A stretch of 64,000 bases of DNA from Hyalella azteca (taxonomy: Eukaryota > Arthropoda > Malacostraca > Amphipoda > Hyalellidae), in the NCBI RefSeq assembly GCF_000764305.2, contig NW_025932753.1:434001-498000 (forward strand), written 5' to 3'. How positions within the stretch are numbered: position 1 is the stretch's first letter; every line of letters begins with the position of its first letter. Made by a program: the position numbers and the translations under genes. The notes beneath the pieces are model-generated. The model had not been told where the DNA came from and made no database searches. It worked only from the letters and a program-made list of their open reading frames with translations. Positions 50,098-62,615 of this stretch are shown here, one piece after another.

Positions 50098-51300
50098 TCA
50101 TATCATATATCATATCATATCATATCATATCATATCATATCACATATCATAGTGATGACGGCGCTGAAGAATAGGCGTGATGTGGCATGTCGCCGATTCT
50201 TGTACTTTTCGCGACTTGTTCACAGGAGATCTAAAAACTGGTCCTTGGACCGGATTTTTTCCAAACTGAGGCAGTTTTTTAGTTAATAGCCGTAGCTCCT
50301 GGTGTTGGTACTTGTTTCAAATTCTAGCAATCCTTCTGAGATCTTTTATAAACCATAAGTACTATATATAAACTATACTTGTGGTTTGTAAAAGGTCCCA
50401 GAAGGCTTGCTAGAATTTGAAACAAGTACCAACATCAGGAGCCACGGCTATTAATTAAAAAACTGCGTAGGTTTGGAAAAGATGAGGTCACCGCGCAGGT
50501 CACCACGAAGACGTTTTAATGAGGCCACCACGCAGACGTTTATAACAGAGGCTTGGAAGTTTCATAATCTACGCTCTTTCTTCTTAAGACTTACCTTTCA
50601 AGCCCGGAATTATCCTCGTTGCACGTCTTTGAACACTCTCTACTAAATTTTTGTCTTTTTCAAGTTTCGGTGATCACACGGCGTTTCCAAACTCTAGGTT
50701 CGGGCGCACCACAGCGACAAACAACTGCTTCAACGCTTCTACATCTAGGAACTCTTAAGAGCGTCTGATCAGTCCAAGAAGTTTATTGGATTTATTAGCT
50801 TGCGTTTTAATGTGCCTATAAAATTTCAGCTCCTTATCCACATAAAGTTCCAAATCTTTTTCCACACTAGACTTTTCAATCATTCTTCTCATACTCATTC
50901 AATCTTCTCATACTGTAATCTTGCTGTTCATTGTTCTACCCGAGGTGAAGTACTTGGCACTAATCAGCATTAAAACGCAGCTGCCACGTATCAGCCCAGT
51001 TAACTAAACTATCAAGATCATCCTTAAATTACACTTCATTTGATGAATCCTTAACTGGATTATAAACTTTTGAGTCATCGGCATTCATACAGTGCACGCT
51101 TGGCACAACTTCTCTCTGATCGTTTATAAAAACAACGAACAAAAAAGGCCCCCAAACGGTAATCATTGTGGCACGCCACTGCATGCCTACTGATGCCCAG
51201 TCTGACACGGTTCCGTTAATACTGACACGTTGTCGTCTACGTACTAGAAAACCTGTGATCCATTAGAGTACATTTCCCTCTATATAACCCCAGACTTTTC
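50098..51300 (-). mobile_element. decayed non-LTR retrotransposon (LINE), reverse transcriptase part
   Basis: On the minus strand from about 51290 the frame, with several stops and shifts, reads WITGFLVRRRQRVSINGTVS, then FLFVVFINDQREVVPSVHC, then MNADDSKVYNP, then DLDSLVNWADTWQLRFNAD, and on to VRPN/VWSP-like and RRLRG-like remnants near 50500. The catalytic YADD is NADD (about 51078-51088). The 3' tail (GAATCGGCGACATGCC) at about 50150-50215 matches the LINE tail at 55.8 kb and ends in an (ATATG)n microsatellite at 50098-50150. A foldback element at 50255-50480 splits the copy. Inactive. Confidence 0.8.
50255..50480. mobile_element. foldback/MITE inserted in the LINE remnant
   Basis: Arms of about 105 bp (50255-50360 and 50375-50480) contain CAAATTCTAGCAA, GTACTTGTTTC and AGCCGTAGCTCCTG with their reverse complements. 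Arm identity is roughly 85-90%. It separates LINE coding remnants from the LINE 3' tail, which suggests later insertion. Confidence 0.7.
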
Positions 51301-51936
51301 CAAAATGATAGAGACTTTTCCAAATTGTAAGTTCAAAATCTTTGGTAATTACAAAAAAAACTCTTTGCTGACGCTTGGATAGAACAAGGCTAAGATTCAC
51401 ACAAATTTCCGAATAAAATTACCAATAACAATAACATTGTAACATTGAAAAAATTTTGGAAATCTAAGAAAACCATTTATCGATTCAATCATAATATCAT
51501 TCCACTGTAAATTCTTGACTTATTTTGTGGTTATGGAGTTAAAGTTTCAAACTAAAGAACACGAGTCGTAAATATGCTATATATTGATGCTATACCAGTC
51601 ACATACCTGAAGCTCTTAACGTTACTCATGTGGACTATATAAAGTCTATTGAACTTTTTTAAGTATATATGTTTGTATCTGTGCGTCTTTTGGCATAAAG
51701 ACTATTAGACTTATTTAACTATACGTTTGTTTTGCGTCTTTTGATCAAAAACTATGTTAAATAACCTGATTTTGTTTCTGATTATAATAAGTACGAGCAA
51801 ATTACGAAGATGATTTCATCAGAAAATACTAATGTTTATTATAATACCGAATTTTATGCGCAGCTACAGTGTATGTTCAATTTGCTCGCTGGATACGTGA
51901 TGAACTATTTTCGTTTGAGGAACGAAAACAATCTAA

Positions 51937-53050
51937 TTAGAGCTCGGAGTTTTAGGCTGTTTGCTTTGAACATTATAAAGCTCTATTTGATCTTTAGATT
52001 GTTTCTTCCTCGAATTTAATCGTAGCGATAAAGAAAAAGGAAAAAAGCGGCCTTTGGCAGCTTTGCTACCGTTGACCTTGAGTGGTGCAGCAGCCAGCTG
52101 GGGTAGTCTGCCTGCCTTCAATCGTAGCACNNNNNNNNNNNNNNNNNNNNNNNNNNNNNNNNNNNNNNNNNNNNNNNNNNNNNNNNNNNNNNNNNNNNNN
52201 NNNNNNNNNNNNNNNNNNNNNNNNNNNNNNNNNNNNNNNNNNNNNNNNNNNNNNNNNNNNNNNNNNNNNNNNNNNNNNNNNNNNNNNNNNNNNNNNNNNN
52301 NNNNNNNNNNNNNNNNNNNNNNNNNNNNNNNNNNNNNNNNNNNNNNNNNNNNNNNNNNNNNNNNNNNNNNNNNNNNNNNNNNNNNNNNNNNNNNNNNNNN
52401 NNNNNNNNNNNNNNNNNNNNNNNNNNNNNNNNNNNNNNNNNNNNNNNNNNNNNNNNNNNNNNNNNNNNNNNNNNNNNNNNNNNNNNNNNNNNNNNNNNNN
52501 NNNNNNNNNNNNNNNNNNNNNNNNNNNNNNNNNNNNNNNNNNNNNNNNNNNNNNNNNNNNNNNNNNNNNNNNNNNNNNNNNNNNNNNNNNNNNNNNNNNN
52601 NNNNNNNNNNNNNNNNNNNNNNNNNNNNNNNNNNNNNNNNNNNNNNNNNNNNNNNNNNNNNNNNNNNNNNNNNNNNNNNNNNNNNNNNNNNNNNNNNNNN
52701 NNNNNNNNNNNNNNNNNNNNNNNNNNNNNNNNNNNNNNNNNNNNNNNNNNNNNNNNNNNNNNNNNNNNNNNNNNNNNNNNNNNNNNNNNNNNNNNNNNNN
52801 NNNNNNNNNNNNNNNNNNNNNNNNNNNNNNNNNNNNNNNNNNNNNNNNNNNNNNNNNNNNNNNNNNNNNNNNNNNNNNNNNNNNNNNNNNNNNNACTCAA
52901 GGTCAACGGTAGCAAAGCTGCCAAAGGCCGCTTTTTTCCTTTTTCTTTATCGCTACGATTAAATTCGAGGAAGAAACAATCTAAAGATCAAATAGAGCTT
53001 TATAATGTTCAAAGCAAACAGCCTAAAACGGAGTTTGCTCTAATTTGTAG
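51937..53050. mobile_element. inverted repeat flanking an assembly gap
   Basis: Left arm about 51937-52083 and right arm about 52895-53050 are reverse complements (AAAGAAAAAGGAAAAAAGCG, TTGGCAGCTTTGCTACCG). The outermost 30 bp are diverged. The interior is 47 nt of known sequence plus 764 N. It may be a foldback transposon whose centre failed to assemble, or a collapsed palindrome. ORFs reported across the N run are meaningless. Confidence 0.75.
52131..52894. other. assembly gap (764 N)
   Basis: An unbroken run of N. Its right edge coincides exactly with the start of the right inverted-repeat arm. Confidence 1.
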
Positions 53051-53575
53051 AGCTTATTAATCATTCAGAATGCCGAATGCTTTCGTGAAATTTATTTGGA
53101 ATAATGTTTGTTAAGAAATAGATGATTTTTTAACTGAGAAAAAGCAAAAAAATTGTCCGTAATTCCTAATTCGTAAATATCTACAGGCTTCAATTAACGC
53201 TCAGAATCTTAAATTTAAATCTCAATATTCAGAGGTTTTATACCATGCACCAATCATTAATGAGCCAGGCCACAAGAAGTATTATTAGTTATAGATGATA
53301 TAACATAGGAAGAACATAATGATCCTAGTGATAGGAAAATTATGATATAATAGATGTTAGTCAGCTCTTGGCAAACAATGTTAACTGCATATATCACAAA
53401 GCGATGATTAATTTGACTGATGTTTACAAGGCTTCAGGCCATCAATTTAGCGCACGAGTTTCACAGACATCAGACCCTCAGTGGAGATTTTGTATGTGGA
53501 AGTTTATTCAGGAAAGATTACGTGATTTCAATACAAAAACAGCCGTCTTGATCGAGTGCCATATTACTCGTCGAA

Positions 53576-53795
53576 GTGTTAATGAAGGTCAGGATTGCAG
53601 TGTCCTCTACAGTGTGACAGTGTTAATGAAGGTCAGGATTTACAGTGTCCTCTACAGTGTGGCTGCAGTATTGATGCAGGTCGGGATTGCAGTGTCCTCT
53701 ACAGTGTGGCAGTGTTGATGCAGGTCAAGATTGTAGCGTCGTCTGCAGTGTGGCAGTGTTGATGCAGGTCAGGATTGCAGTGTCGTCTAACATCG
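53576..53795. repeat. 44-bp minisatellite, five units
   Basis: Units read GTGTTAATGAAGGTCAGGAT, then TGCAGTGTCCTCTACAGTGT and a short GGCA step, with TTGATGCAGG variants in later copies. The last unit is partial. The plus-strand ORF over it is due to the repeat. Confidence 0.85.
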
Positions 53796-54577
53796 CATAT
53801 TGAAAACATTTGACTCTGATTGACTTGTTAAACTTGCTTGTTTTTTGGCTTAATGTGGCTCACAAAGCTTTACGATGAGGATTAAATTGTTCCCTAATGC
53901 TGAAATTATATTCCAGTGTAATGAAAAAATCTATTAAAAGGTGCCACATCAGACACGTACTGGACTATTTTGTATCAGCAAATATTTTGTAACAATGAAT
54001 ATAGAACTTGACTTGAATGTAATTTGCGTTAATTTATATTATACCAAAAAGTAAAGTGTGTGTTTTAAAACATTATACAATCGATTAGGTTTAGGAAAGT
54101 TAATATATATTAACTGTTGAGAATAAAGCGACCTCACTAAATAAATTAACATACATCATTAATCAGTAAAAAAACGCTCTCAATTGTAACAAAAAATTCT
54201 AAATGCGTCTATAAATACTTTCTTGTGATTTTTTCAGTAATCAATGCCTTCTTAAAATAAAAATTATCAAATACAATAAATGATAATATTGTTTTCACTC
54301 TAATATACAACTTTTAACCAACATCTTGATGCTCACAAAGATTTCTCGTTTATGCCGCAATATCGAGCAGGGGTGAATGCCCCCTCTCCTAACACTCTCA
54401 GCTGCTGAGGGCAGCTATGTTATTATATGAGACCTGCTCGCTGGCTGCAGCTTCCTCTGATCTAGTTCCCTTCATTTCTGCTCCTATTACATTTCTTTAT
54501 AATTATTATATTACAGTATATTAGAACTGAAGAACAGAAAATTTTTTTGGGCTCCGATTTATAATCGTATCGACGCG

Positions 54578-54609
54578 GTTGATACAAATATCGATTTATT
54601 TGTATCAAC
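54578..54609. repeat. perfect 13-bp palindrome
   Basis: GTTGATACAAATA and TATTTGTATCAAC flank the six bases TCGATT. It could be a protein-binding dyad or a cruciform-prone site. Confidence 0.5.
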
Positions 54610-55456
54610 AGCGCAATCTTCATACGCTACATATTGCTTCTGTAATCGTACAATCTTCACACACCGCTATCTGTGTGTGCAGTAGCATATCTGTACGCAT
54701 TATCATCCCTGCAAATTCTTCGCCAAGACTTTCCGTTTTTGTGCTTCGCATGTTTTCACGCATTATCATGCAACGCAACCCTTATGCGCCTCTTTCCACG
54801 TTTGTGACTGCATTTATTCGTGCATTATAATACGTTTAGTCTTCAAGCATCACCTACTGTGTCTGTGCTTTTCGTATCGTCACTCATTATCATTCATGCG
54901 ATCTTCACATGCGATTGTAATTCTCATGTCTTTACGCATTATCATTCCGATTTCACATGCATCTTTCCTCGTTCATGCTTCGCATGACAACGAGAAAAGA
55001 TTGCGTAATTTGAACGACCATGAGCTCTGGGCCCGCACGTTCGCTGCGGCGACCATGCATACGTAGGTCGCGTGATCGGTCGCCGGCCCTTAGCAACAGC
55101 AATTTTCTTCTTTATTACAGCGAATCTGCTGCGCGCCCTGCAGCCAACGGCTGTTTTTTCAGTTCCTTATTCCCCACTTCGCTCTGATGTGCCTATGTTA
55201 CTACTTTTTTCATCCTGAATATACTTGAGATAAATATAATTTAAAGTGACTAGATTGCGACTCGATGCTGTCTCGACATTCATTGCTACGGCTTGCTAAC
55301 TTAGTTGTGAGTGTTTTTAGGTATCGGGATTTACAAATCATGCAATGGAGACTAAGAAACGAACAGTTTTTGATTATTTATTCGATATGAATATTAATAT
55401 TGAAGTCATATTAAAGTCTTTAATATCTTGCGTGTATGTAGGAGGATAGAAGACCA

Positions 55457-55850
55457 TGTCGAATTTTACTGGAATCTGAGCGAGCATGCGTTGGAACACA
55501 TCCAGCGAGCATGCGTTGGAACAGCGTTGGAACACATCCATGCGACAACATTTCTTCTCGCTTCGAGTCACCGACATGTGGAACAGCCTCCCCGATAGCA
55601 TCGTTGAAGCTCCGAGTATGAACATCTTCAAAAACAGACTAGACGAAGCTATGCAGGAGCATATGTTCAGTCTTAAAATGCCTAGCAAATTACGGAGCAG
55701 GCAATAAGTCCAGCAGCTATCTCAATCAATCGTCAGTTATGGAAAGATCGGGTTCCAAAGGCCGGATCCCTTGTGAATCAAGTCACGAAAAGTTCAAGAA
55801 TCGGCAACAGGCCATGGGCCTATGTCTTCAACGCCGACACTTCTATTCTA
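55457..55850 (+). mobile_element. LINE 3' end fragment
   Basis: The frame 55486-55707 reads FFSLRVTDMWNSLPDSIVEA, then PSMNIFKNRLDEAM, which is the characteristic C-terminus of CR1/jockey-like reverse transcriptase proteins. A tail with TCACGAAAAGTTCAAGAATC and GGGCCTATGTCTTCAACG follows. The tail matches the LINE at 50.15 kb (opposite strand) and partly the SINE at 3472. A small tandem duplication (GAGCATGCGTTGGAACA) lies at 55484-55520. Truncated at the 5' end. Confidence 0.75.
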
Positions 55851-55925
55851 TGCATTAATTAATGTAAAAACAATAGAAATACCGAAACTGGTCTATACAT
55901 ACAGTAAAAACTAATTTGCACTTGA

Positions 55926-56025
55926 AGCCTGGTTCTTGCAGCAATGCGCGATTGACCAGGCAACCCAGCACATGGGTTGCATGGTTATTCAACAGGCATC
56001 ACGCCTGGTTCTTGCAACAATGTAT
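55926..56025. repeat. direct repeat GCCTGGTTCTTGCA(A/G)CAATG
   Basis: The same 20-bp motif occurs at about 55927 and 56002. The origin is unknown. Confidence 0.5.
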
Positions 56026-57097
56026 TTGAATAGAATCTTTACGCGAGATAAGTTTTATCTCGAGGAACACCTCAAGACCTGTGCCATCGATCCGCAGGTT
56101 AACCGAAGGCTAACCCTACGTACGGCAAGGTTAGCCTGCCGTGCTAATTTGTTTCTCATCACGTGAGCGTTCTTGGAAGCAGCCGATGGGTAACTTACAT
56201 AAGCCTAAAGTAACTATCAACTACTTATGGGCTATAGATTAAAATAGATAATAATCTGCCGTTATAACCGCATCCTGATTCAGTGCGCGGTTTAAAATGA
56301 AGATTGAAACCATGAACTAGGGATAGAGTTACTGTCAACTCTGCGTGTAATAATTGAAATGGATCTAGATTCTTATGTATTGTAAACCACGGTTAAAACA
56401 GAGAGGTCAATATCGATAAATGTATGGAATGATACTAAATTTCTGAAGACAGGTGCATTGGATATCTATAAGCTGGTGCTTTATTAAAAGTACTTGAAGA
56501 ATTCATGCAGCGAGAAATCCTAACTTGAAATGCAGTTGGCGATCTAGAATAATCTCTCTTTGATATATATCATGAAATTTGCTGTTGGATGAGCGGTTCA
56601 CAAAAAGTATTTCATTGAATGGATTTGCACAAAAAAATTTGACTGAGATGTGTTTAATTGTTACTTTGGGTGTGTTGAGCGACACTCTTTGCACCATATC
56701 GTCAACCGTCTAGGAACTTGCATTGGGGTGGATTATGAGTTTATAGAAATTCCTTAAAAATTCCTAACTAGAAATTCTGATAACTCTGTCTTACATTGCA
56801 TGATATACAAACGTTTTAAGATTAAAGTTAGTTGAAACCACTATTCCTAATTAAAACTATGTACATGAGGAAGGAAAACTAAGCTGCAGTCTGGGTGCTC
56901 TAAAAGCTTCGACATAAGATCAGGAGTTAGTTTTATAAACCGGACTTACCGGAGTACCTGAGGTAGTCTAATCTGAAGCCACGCCTTGATATTCAACAAT
57001 TATAATGTTTTCGGAAGCGCAATCTAATACATAAAGGGAATGTGATAAAGGGCGCCATGAATCGCTTCTCGCATAAGCGCATTGAAAATATTGTAAC

Positions 57098-58582
57098 TCA
57101 GAGGCAAGTCGTTCTTACGATGATCTCGGACACCATGTAAGGATCAGCATTTGATGACGGCCTTCTGTCCTCTAGGTAACCAAAACCATCCTCTGAGCAG
57201 TTCCGAGGAATTCTGATGGATGCACCTCTGTTGGCGACCCCTGCTGAGAAGTCGTGAATGGAAGAAGTTTCGTGGCTTCCAGTGAGCCGGCGAGCGTTGT
57301 CTTTACCATCGTGAGGGTCGTAGGCTCTGATGTGGGCCACATGAGCTCCTGATAATTTTTCAATGGCATCTTCAATGTATTTCATGCCACCTGGTTGACG
57401 CATCTTTTCGGTGGAATAGTTACAGTGCATTCCAGCACCGTTCCAGTCTCCTGTGATGGGCTTAGGATCCAAGCTGGCCACCACATTAAAGTCTTCAGCC
57501 ACGCGATGCAAGAAGTAACGAGCCATCCACAGATCATCGCCCATCTCTATCCCTTCACAAGGTCCAACTTGGAACTCCCACTGAGCAGGCATAACCTCTG
57601 CGTTAGATCCAGATATTTTAATACCAGAATACAAGCAAGTGCGGTAGTGACACTCGACAACGTCTCGTCCAAAGACTTTGTTAGCGCCTACCCCGCAGTA
57701 GTAGGGACCTTGTGGACCAGGGTAACCATTCTTAGGCCAGCCGAAAGGGTGGTTGTCTATGTCCAATAGAGTATATTCTTGTTCCATTCCGAACCATGGG
57801 TGGAAATTCTTCGCCTGCGTCATCACTTCTAAACAACTTTTGCGCCGGTTCGTGTCAGTAGGTAATTTGTTATGTTTGTAGGTTTCGCACATGACGATCT
57901 TATTGTTACCCAGACGGAAGGGGTCGGGATACATGGTGACGGGATACAAGTACACGTCGCTGTTGCTGCCTTCTGCCTGCCCGGTTGATGAGCCATCGAA
58001 GTTCCAGATCGGCAGTTCTGCGCGTGACAGAAAAAGTTCCATTCGCTATGAACGATCGTTTACATCGGAACTATAAATAAAAAGGGGTATTTTTCACATT
58101 AGTTTGACATTTAGAATTATGTATACTTGCACGATTTTTATCGACAATTATACTTTAGAAAATATGTCAAATAATACTTTATCACTGCTTCAATGATACT
58201 AAACCAATTCTACGTTTTTTTTGCCAATTGCAGCGTGAAGTTTGCCGTCAAAATAAGAACCGTAAATATTTATTAACAACAGGTATTTCATCTCAGCGCA
58301 ACCGTATGTATTTTCTTGTGCAACATTACTCCATTCAAAAGGCAAATAAATATGCTCAGAAACTTGCCTTTGAGAGGGCTATTGAATACAATTCTGAGCC
58401 CCACTCTTACCAGCTGGATTCTTCGGAATGAAGTCGATGGTCCGGGTCTTAGAACGCAGACCTTCTCCGGTGCCGTCAATCCAGACGTACATGACCTGAC
58501 ATTTGTTCTCGGGTGTCGGGAGCCTCATGTAGCGGTCCAACATCGTCTTGTTGGTCGCCGCGCTGCTCGTGCTCAAAGGTGA
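57098..58582 (-). CDS. glutamine synthetase, copy 1
   Basis: Two coding exons: 58582-58411 and 58017-57098, with a 393-nt GT/AG intron. It makes glutamine from glutamate, ammonia and ATP. It is a cytosolic-type GSII enzyme with the beta-grasp start ([25 protein letters not shown]) and all active-site blocks: [64 protein letters not shown] and [15 protein letters not shown]. It ends RTTCL with TGA at 57098. Odd: the codon equivalent to the ATG of copy 2 is TTG here (58576), so the first ATG in this exon is at 58543 (MLDRYMRLP), giving about 350 aa. Otherwise an upstream exon must supply the start. Human GS has 373 aa. The exon begins after a CCAG acceptor at 58583, so an untranslated or short coding first exon probably lies upstream. 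Copy 2 is about 4 kb away, same strand. Confidence 0.9.
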
Positions 58583-59808
58583 CTGGACAGCGAGCCAAAA
58601 ACAGAGTCGTGAAAAAATAGCATTTATTGTGAAATTATTTTATCTAAATCATTTAAGAGTTTAAATTTATTTAGGGTTCTCTTGATTTTTTTTTTACCAG
58701 CGTCCCTGATCAGTGTTTCATTTCTCGAATATTTTCATAGAAATGAAAGAAATTTATATCTTGACGAAGATAATCTTGTCCGAGTAGTTGACTGAATTTA
58801 TTATAAAATAATCCTCCTCTAATTTTACAAGACTGTTTCACTTCATGACTCAACTCGCGCAGATTTGTCAATCAAAAAAAATTCCCACCGTGGCAAAGTT
58901 GGAGCAAAGAAAATCTCAGGTTAAATTCTCAACATGATTGAAGATTACTAGGAGTCTAGTAGAGATATCAAACCTAAGCGCAAACAAGTGCCTGATAAGA
59001 AGAACAAAGTCAGAAAGCAACAATCACAACCCTGCCTCTTGGCAGCCTGCTTGTATCTCCCCACAGAGAGTCAATGTCAGACTCACAAGATTTCTCGATG
59101 CCACAATGGCTTATATACCACGGAAGAGCGGCAGAGCACTGCACATACGATTTGTTATAAAAGGAATTTTATTTGGTCTTCTAAGCACGATCGTACTCTA
59201 CCAAAAGTAACCCATCAAAATGCATGCAGTCCCCTCGTGTACACGAAGTGTTTGGTAATGCGCAACCAACGCTCGCTCATGCGTCAGGGGAAGCTATATG
59301 TTGCTTATCGGTAGTATTCAGTATTACTACAGTTGAGCAAGTAGTTTATTTATTCGTGATAATAATGAGAACAAAATATTTTGCTATTGGAATTTTATGG
59401 CTTTAATTTTATAGAGGTAGGGCATTGATTACCGATCATGTATCAGAAATTCTGAGTTAACGTTTCACATTTTTATTTTCTCGATGAACATAAAATCTTA
59501 ATACAAGCGATACGCATAAGATTATCATGCAGACTGTTGAACAGCAATAAAATAAAAAAAGCTTATGTCTGTCCCTTGATCCTGGCCCATAAATGCCGCC
59601 TTGTGTTGATTCGAACTTGACCTTCTGCGACCAATCGCTCCTCGTGAAAGGCCATTCCTTGTGACTTCCGAGATATTCTATTACATAATGAAGTGACTAT
59701 GTAACCTTCAACGCTGCGTGGGTATTTCATATTATCACTTCACGAGAATTCAATTTTTATATTATAATATCATGTCGCACACGGTTCACTGCTGAACGAT
59801 TTCGCGCG

Positions 59809-60000
59809 ATGGAGTCGAAATATTTTTTGCTTATAGCATCTGGGCGAGTCATTAGCAATATGTCTTTGATGAATGGGAATTTGGAACCTGATATAATTTT
59901 GAAGACCTTGGATGAGCTCAAAGATTTTAAAATGTTGTTCGCCGGAGGTGAGATACTTTTGTACAAAAATTTTCATGCTTTTTGGGACAGGAATGACTAA
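59809..60000 (+). CDS. speculative 63-codon ORF
   Basis: MESKYFLLIASG at the start, a charged middle (DIILKTLDELKDFKMLFAGG) and YKNFHAFWDRND at the end. The ORF lies after a TATA-rich stretch (59755-59770) and before an AATAAA at about 60186. There is no known family and the overlapping minus-strand frame is equally open, so chance is likely. Confidence 0.15.
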   Translation: MESKYFLLIASGRVISNMSLMNGNLEPDIILKTLDELKDFKMLFAGGEILLYKNFHAFWDRND

Positions 60001-61029
60001 ATGGTATTTTCCGGAAGCCAGGGCAGGACTCTGGCTATAAAGCCACGTCTCAAAAAACTGACCAAGATGTATCGTAAATCATTATCGTTCATTGTGAAGC
60101 AATTGTTTATAGTGCTTGTCAGGCAGCAACAGCGCTATCAGCTCATCCATCATGCTGTGCACAACGTCTACTTATTAACGGCGGAAAATAAAGTACATTT
60201 TTACTTAATTGGATTTGTTTCATTTTAGGTTGATGGAGATCGAAAATTAGTAAGCGCAATGTTACTGATACAAACAATCTGAGTAATCCACTGTTCTATT
60301 TGCATCTTTTAATGAAAGTTAATTTTTGGGTGTAAAATTTATCCTCCGCGATGAGACTAATCCTTGTTTTTTTTTCTCAGCGAGGTTCACTTAATACTTG
60401 TTCACTGATTGACATTGTATTTATCGCCATCGCGTATTCATGTTGGGAAAATCATGAAAAACCCTAAAAATTTGTGGATATGGTGGGAATGGCATCTGAT
60501 TTTTAGATGGAAAGTTTTATTTGACTATTCAGCTATCGTACCTTAATTCGTGGAAAAATACTTTAATACCGGCCATACTACTTTCTTGGCTTGAATTAAA
60601 TTAGAGTAGTTAATTTAATTGAATTTATAGTTATCTGGGAAGAAGCCGAAAATTAAAACTGACCAGTATTCTTTATTCAAAACGGCATATATACATGCAC
60701 ATGGAAACGTTTTTCCATTAACTAAGTTGCAGTCAAAATAATCATGTACGAAAGTGCGCCAGCTAAAATTTTGTGCACTGAACGTTTGGATCGTAGATGC
60801 CATCGTGATAAACACGAAAAGACGCGTAAATAAATTTGATTAAAATAATTAACTCTCATTTAATTTGTTTAACGAATGGAACTTTTCATACATACTGAAG
60901 AAATAATTTGGAAATGCAGTCAAAGAAATAAGACTATTATTATTTATTATCGTCAACGAATTATAGATGTGCGGATCTTATCAATCATGTGACTGGTGCA
61001 ATAAGATATTTGCTGGGACATATTATCGT

Positions 61030-61170
61030 TAAATTTAACTGCACCGAATCACGTAGAATACTTGATATCGCTCGTAGAATACTAATCGCCGAATCGTGTT
61101 GAATACTTGATGTAGAATATCATCGCTAAATATTATCTCCACCGTATCGTGTAGAATACTTGATGTTCGA
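61030..61170. repeat. degenerate tandem repeat
   Basis: Four variants of CGTGTAGAATACTTGATG with spacers containing AATCGC or TATTATC occur in 140 bp. Unit length is irregular (about 20-60 bp). Confidence 0.5.
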
Positions 61171-62070
61171 GCTGAAGACTCATATTTAAATAAATTGGTT
61201 TGAAGTGTAGCGTTCAAGAAATAAAAACACGTTAGTGTAAGAATCCTTGGGCGATTTTTACTTTGCCATAAGAAAAAATTAGAATCTGAAGTTAAATTAG
61301 AATAGAAATAGAATTAAATAGAATTAGAAGTTAATAAATGAATGAAAATGAATCTCAAGTCATTGAAGAAATTCATCCTATGTACATGTATAGCATGGAA
61401 ACTATACTTTGAACTCACAGTTTGTGAACGAATTAAAAATTTATTGATCATCATAATAACGTGGGTACATACAACGGGCCTATTTTAATGTCCACTTGTA
61501 CGCTTGGACTGACACGAAATTTAGATAGATTAGTTATTTCTTTACAATTAAGAATAAAATATCGTAAGTTGCAGGAAATATTTTTCTTTGCATTAAACGT
61601 GAAAAAGATGCAAATTTTAATTGGAAAATACGCTTCGATATTAGAATGAATATTCATTGATTGTAGTGCATTAATTTTCGTTTGATTGTTCAAAAGTAAG
61701 ATCGATGTGATCATGAACCGACGCACAGATGTGATTCCTGTGAGTGTTACTTGCTTCAATATCGGCCTACAACACGTTAATAACTTCAGCTCGTCTGGGC
61801 TAGGATCGAAGCATGAAACTTTACGATACTTTTATTTTTTACTGATCATCCCAATAGACACTGAATTGTGAGCTTAAAAATGCGAATCATATCATACACA
61901 AATTTTGTTCTTGGTAACCTTTACTCAAGAATTCAAAACACGAATCTCCTTAGAATCTATCAATATTAACATATAGTACTTATGGGATATAAAATTTTGA
62001 TCGATAAGTCTCTTGACGTTCACGAAACAAGAGTGTTTTGGTTGAGGCTTTCGAGGTGAGCAGTTGCCCT

Positions 62071-62245
62071 GTCAACAACCATTCTTTCAACAACCCCTCT
62101 TTCAACATCTCTCCTACAACCTTCTTTCAACAACTCGTCTTTCAACAACCCCTCTTTCAAACACCACTATTTCAAAAAACCCTTTTTCAAAAACACCTTT
62201 TTCAACAACCTCTCTTTTGAAAATCCCTCTGTCGACAACCCCCTT
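62071..62245. repeat. minisatellite of TTTCAACAACCCCTC units
   Basis: About ten imperfect units of 15-18 bp (CTTTCAACAACCCCT, TTTCAAACACCACTA and TTTTTCAAAAACACC types). It causes asparagine/phenylalanine-rich frames on the plus strand. Confidence 0.8.
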
Positions 62246-62615
62246 TTTCGACTCAGCGCTTCTCAAGGCTAAGCAGACAGACAAACAAATACAAATTTTG
62301 TGTTTGACGAATTTTATTTGAAATCCTAAATCAAACTTAAGAGTACTCACGAATACTTTCAATTTCTCGCGATCGTCACATGAACGTTTCAGCCACCAAG
62401 TCCTAAGTTTGTTTTCATATCTTCGGTACATCAGTTGATGCTACGTGCAACTAAGTTGGTAACACCAGGAAATGTAAATGCTATTCAGCGACTCATGCTC
62501 AAATGAATGATGTGACAGTAAAAATTCTTCGTGGGGATATTTGCCGTAACATTTTAGATATACTGTACTGAACCCGATTTAAAAAAACTCAAATTATTCA
62601 GTACAAGTTCATTAC

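Larger units (their letters stand above)
42781..57097. other. gene-poor, repeat-rich region
   Basis: No spliced gene could be traced in about 14 kb between TTI1 and the first glutamine synthetase. It holds foldback elements, LINE and SINE remnants, minisatellites, an assembly gap and sequencing-adapter joins, each listed separately. The unlisted stretches (46.7-47.5 kb, 49.1-50.0 kb, 51.3-51.9 kb, 53.1-53.5 kb, 53.8-54.5 kb, 56.2-57.0 kb) show only AT-rich sequence with chance ORFs. Confidence 0.55.
58583..62615. other. spacer between the two glutamine synthetase loci
   Basis: AT-rich sequence. It probably contains the promoter and first exon of copy 1 and the 3' UTR of copy 2 (TTTATT at 62313-62318 is AATAAA on the minus strand). 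It also holds small repeats at 61030 and 62071 and a speculative small ORF at 59809. Nothing else could be assigned. Confidence 0.5.

Noticed and set aside
52054..52962. ORFs of about 270-300 codons across the gap
   Set aside because: They consist almost entirely of N.
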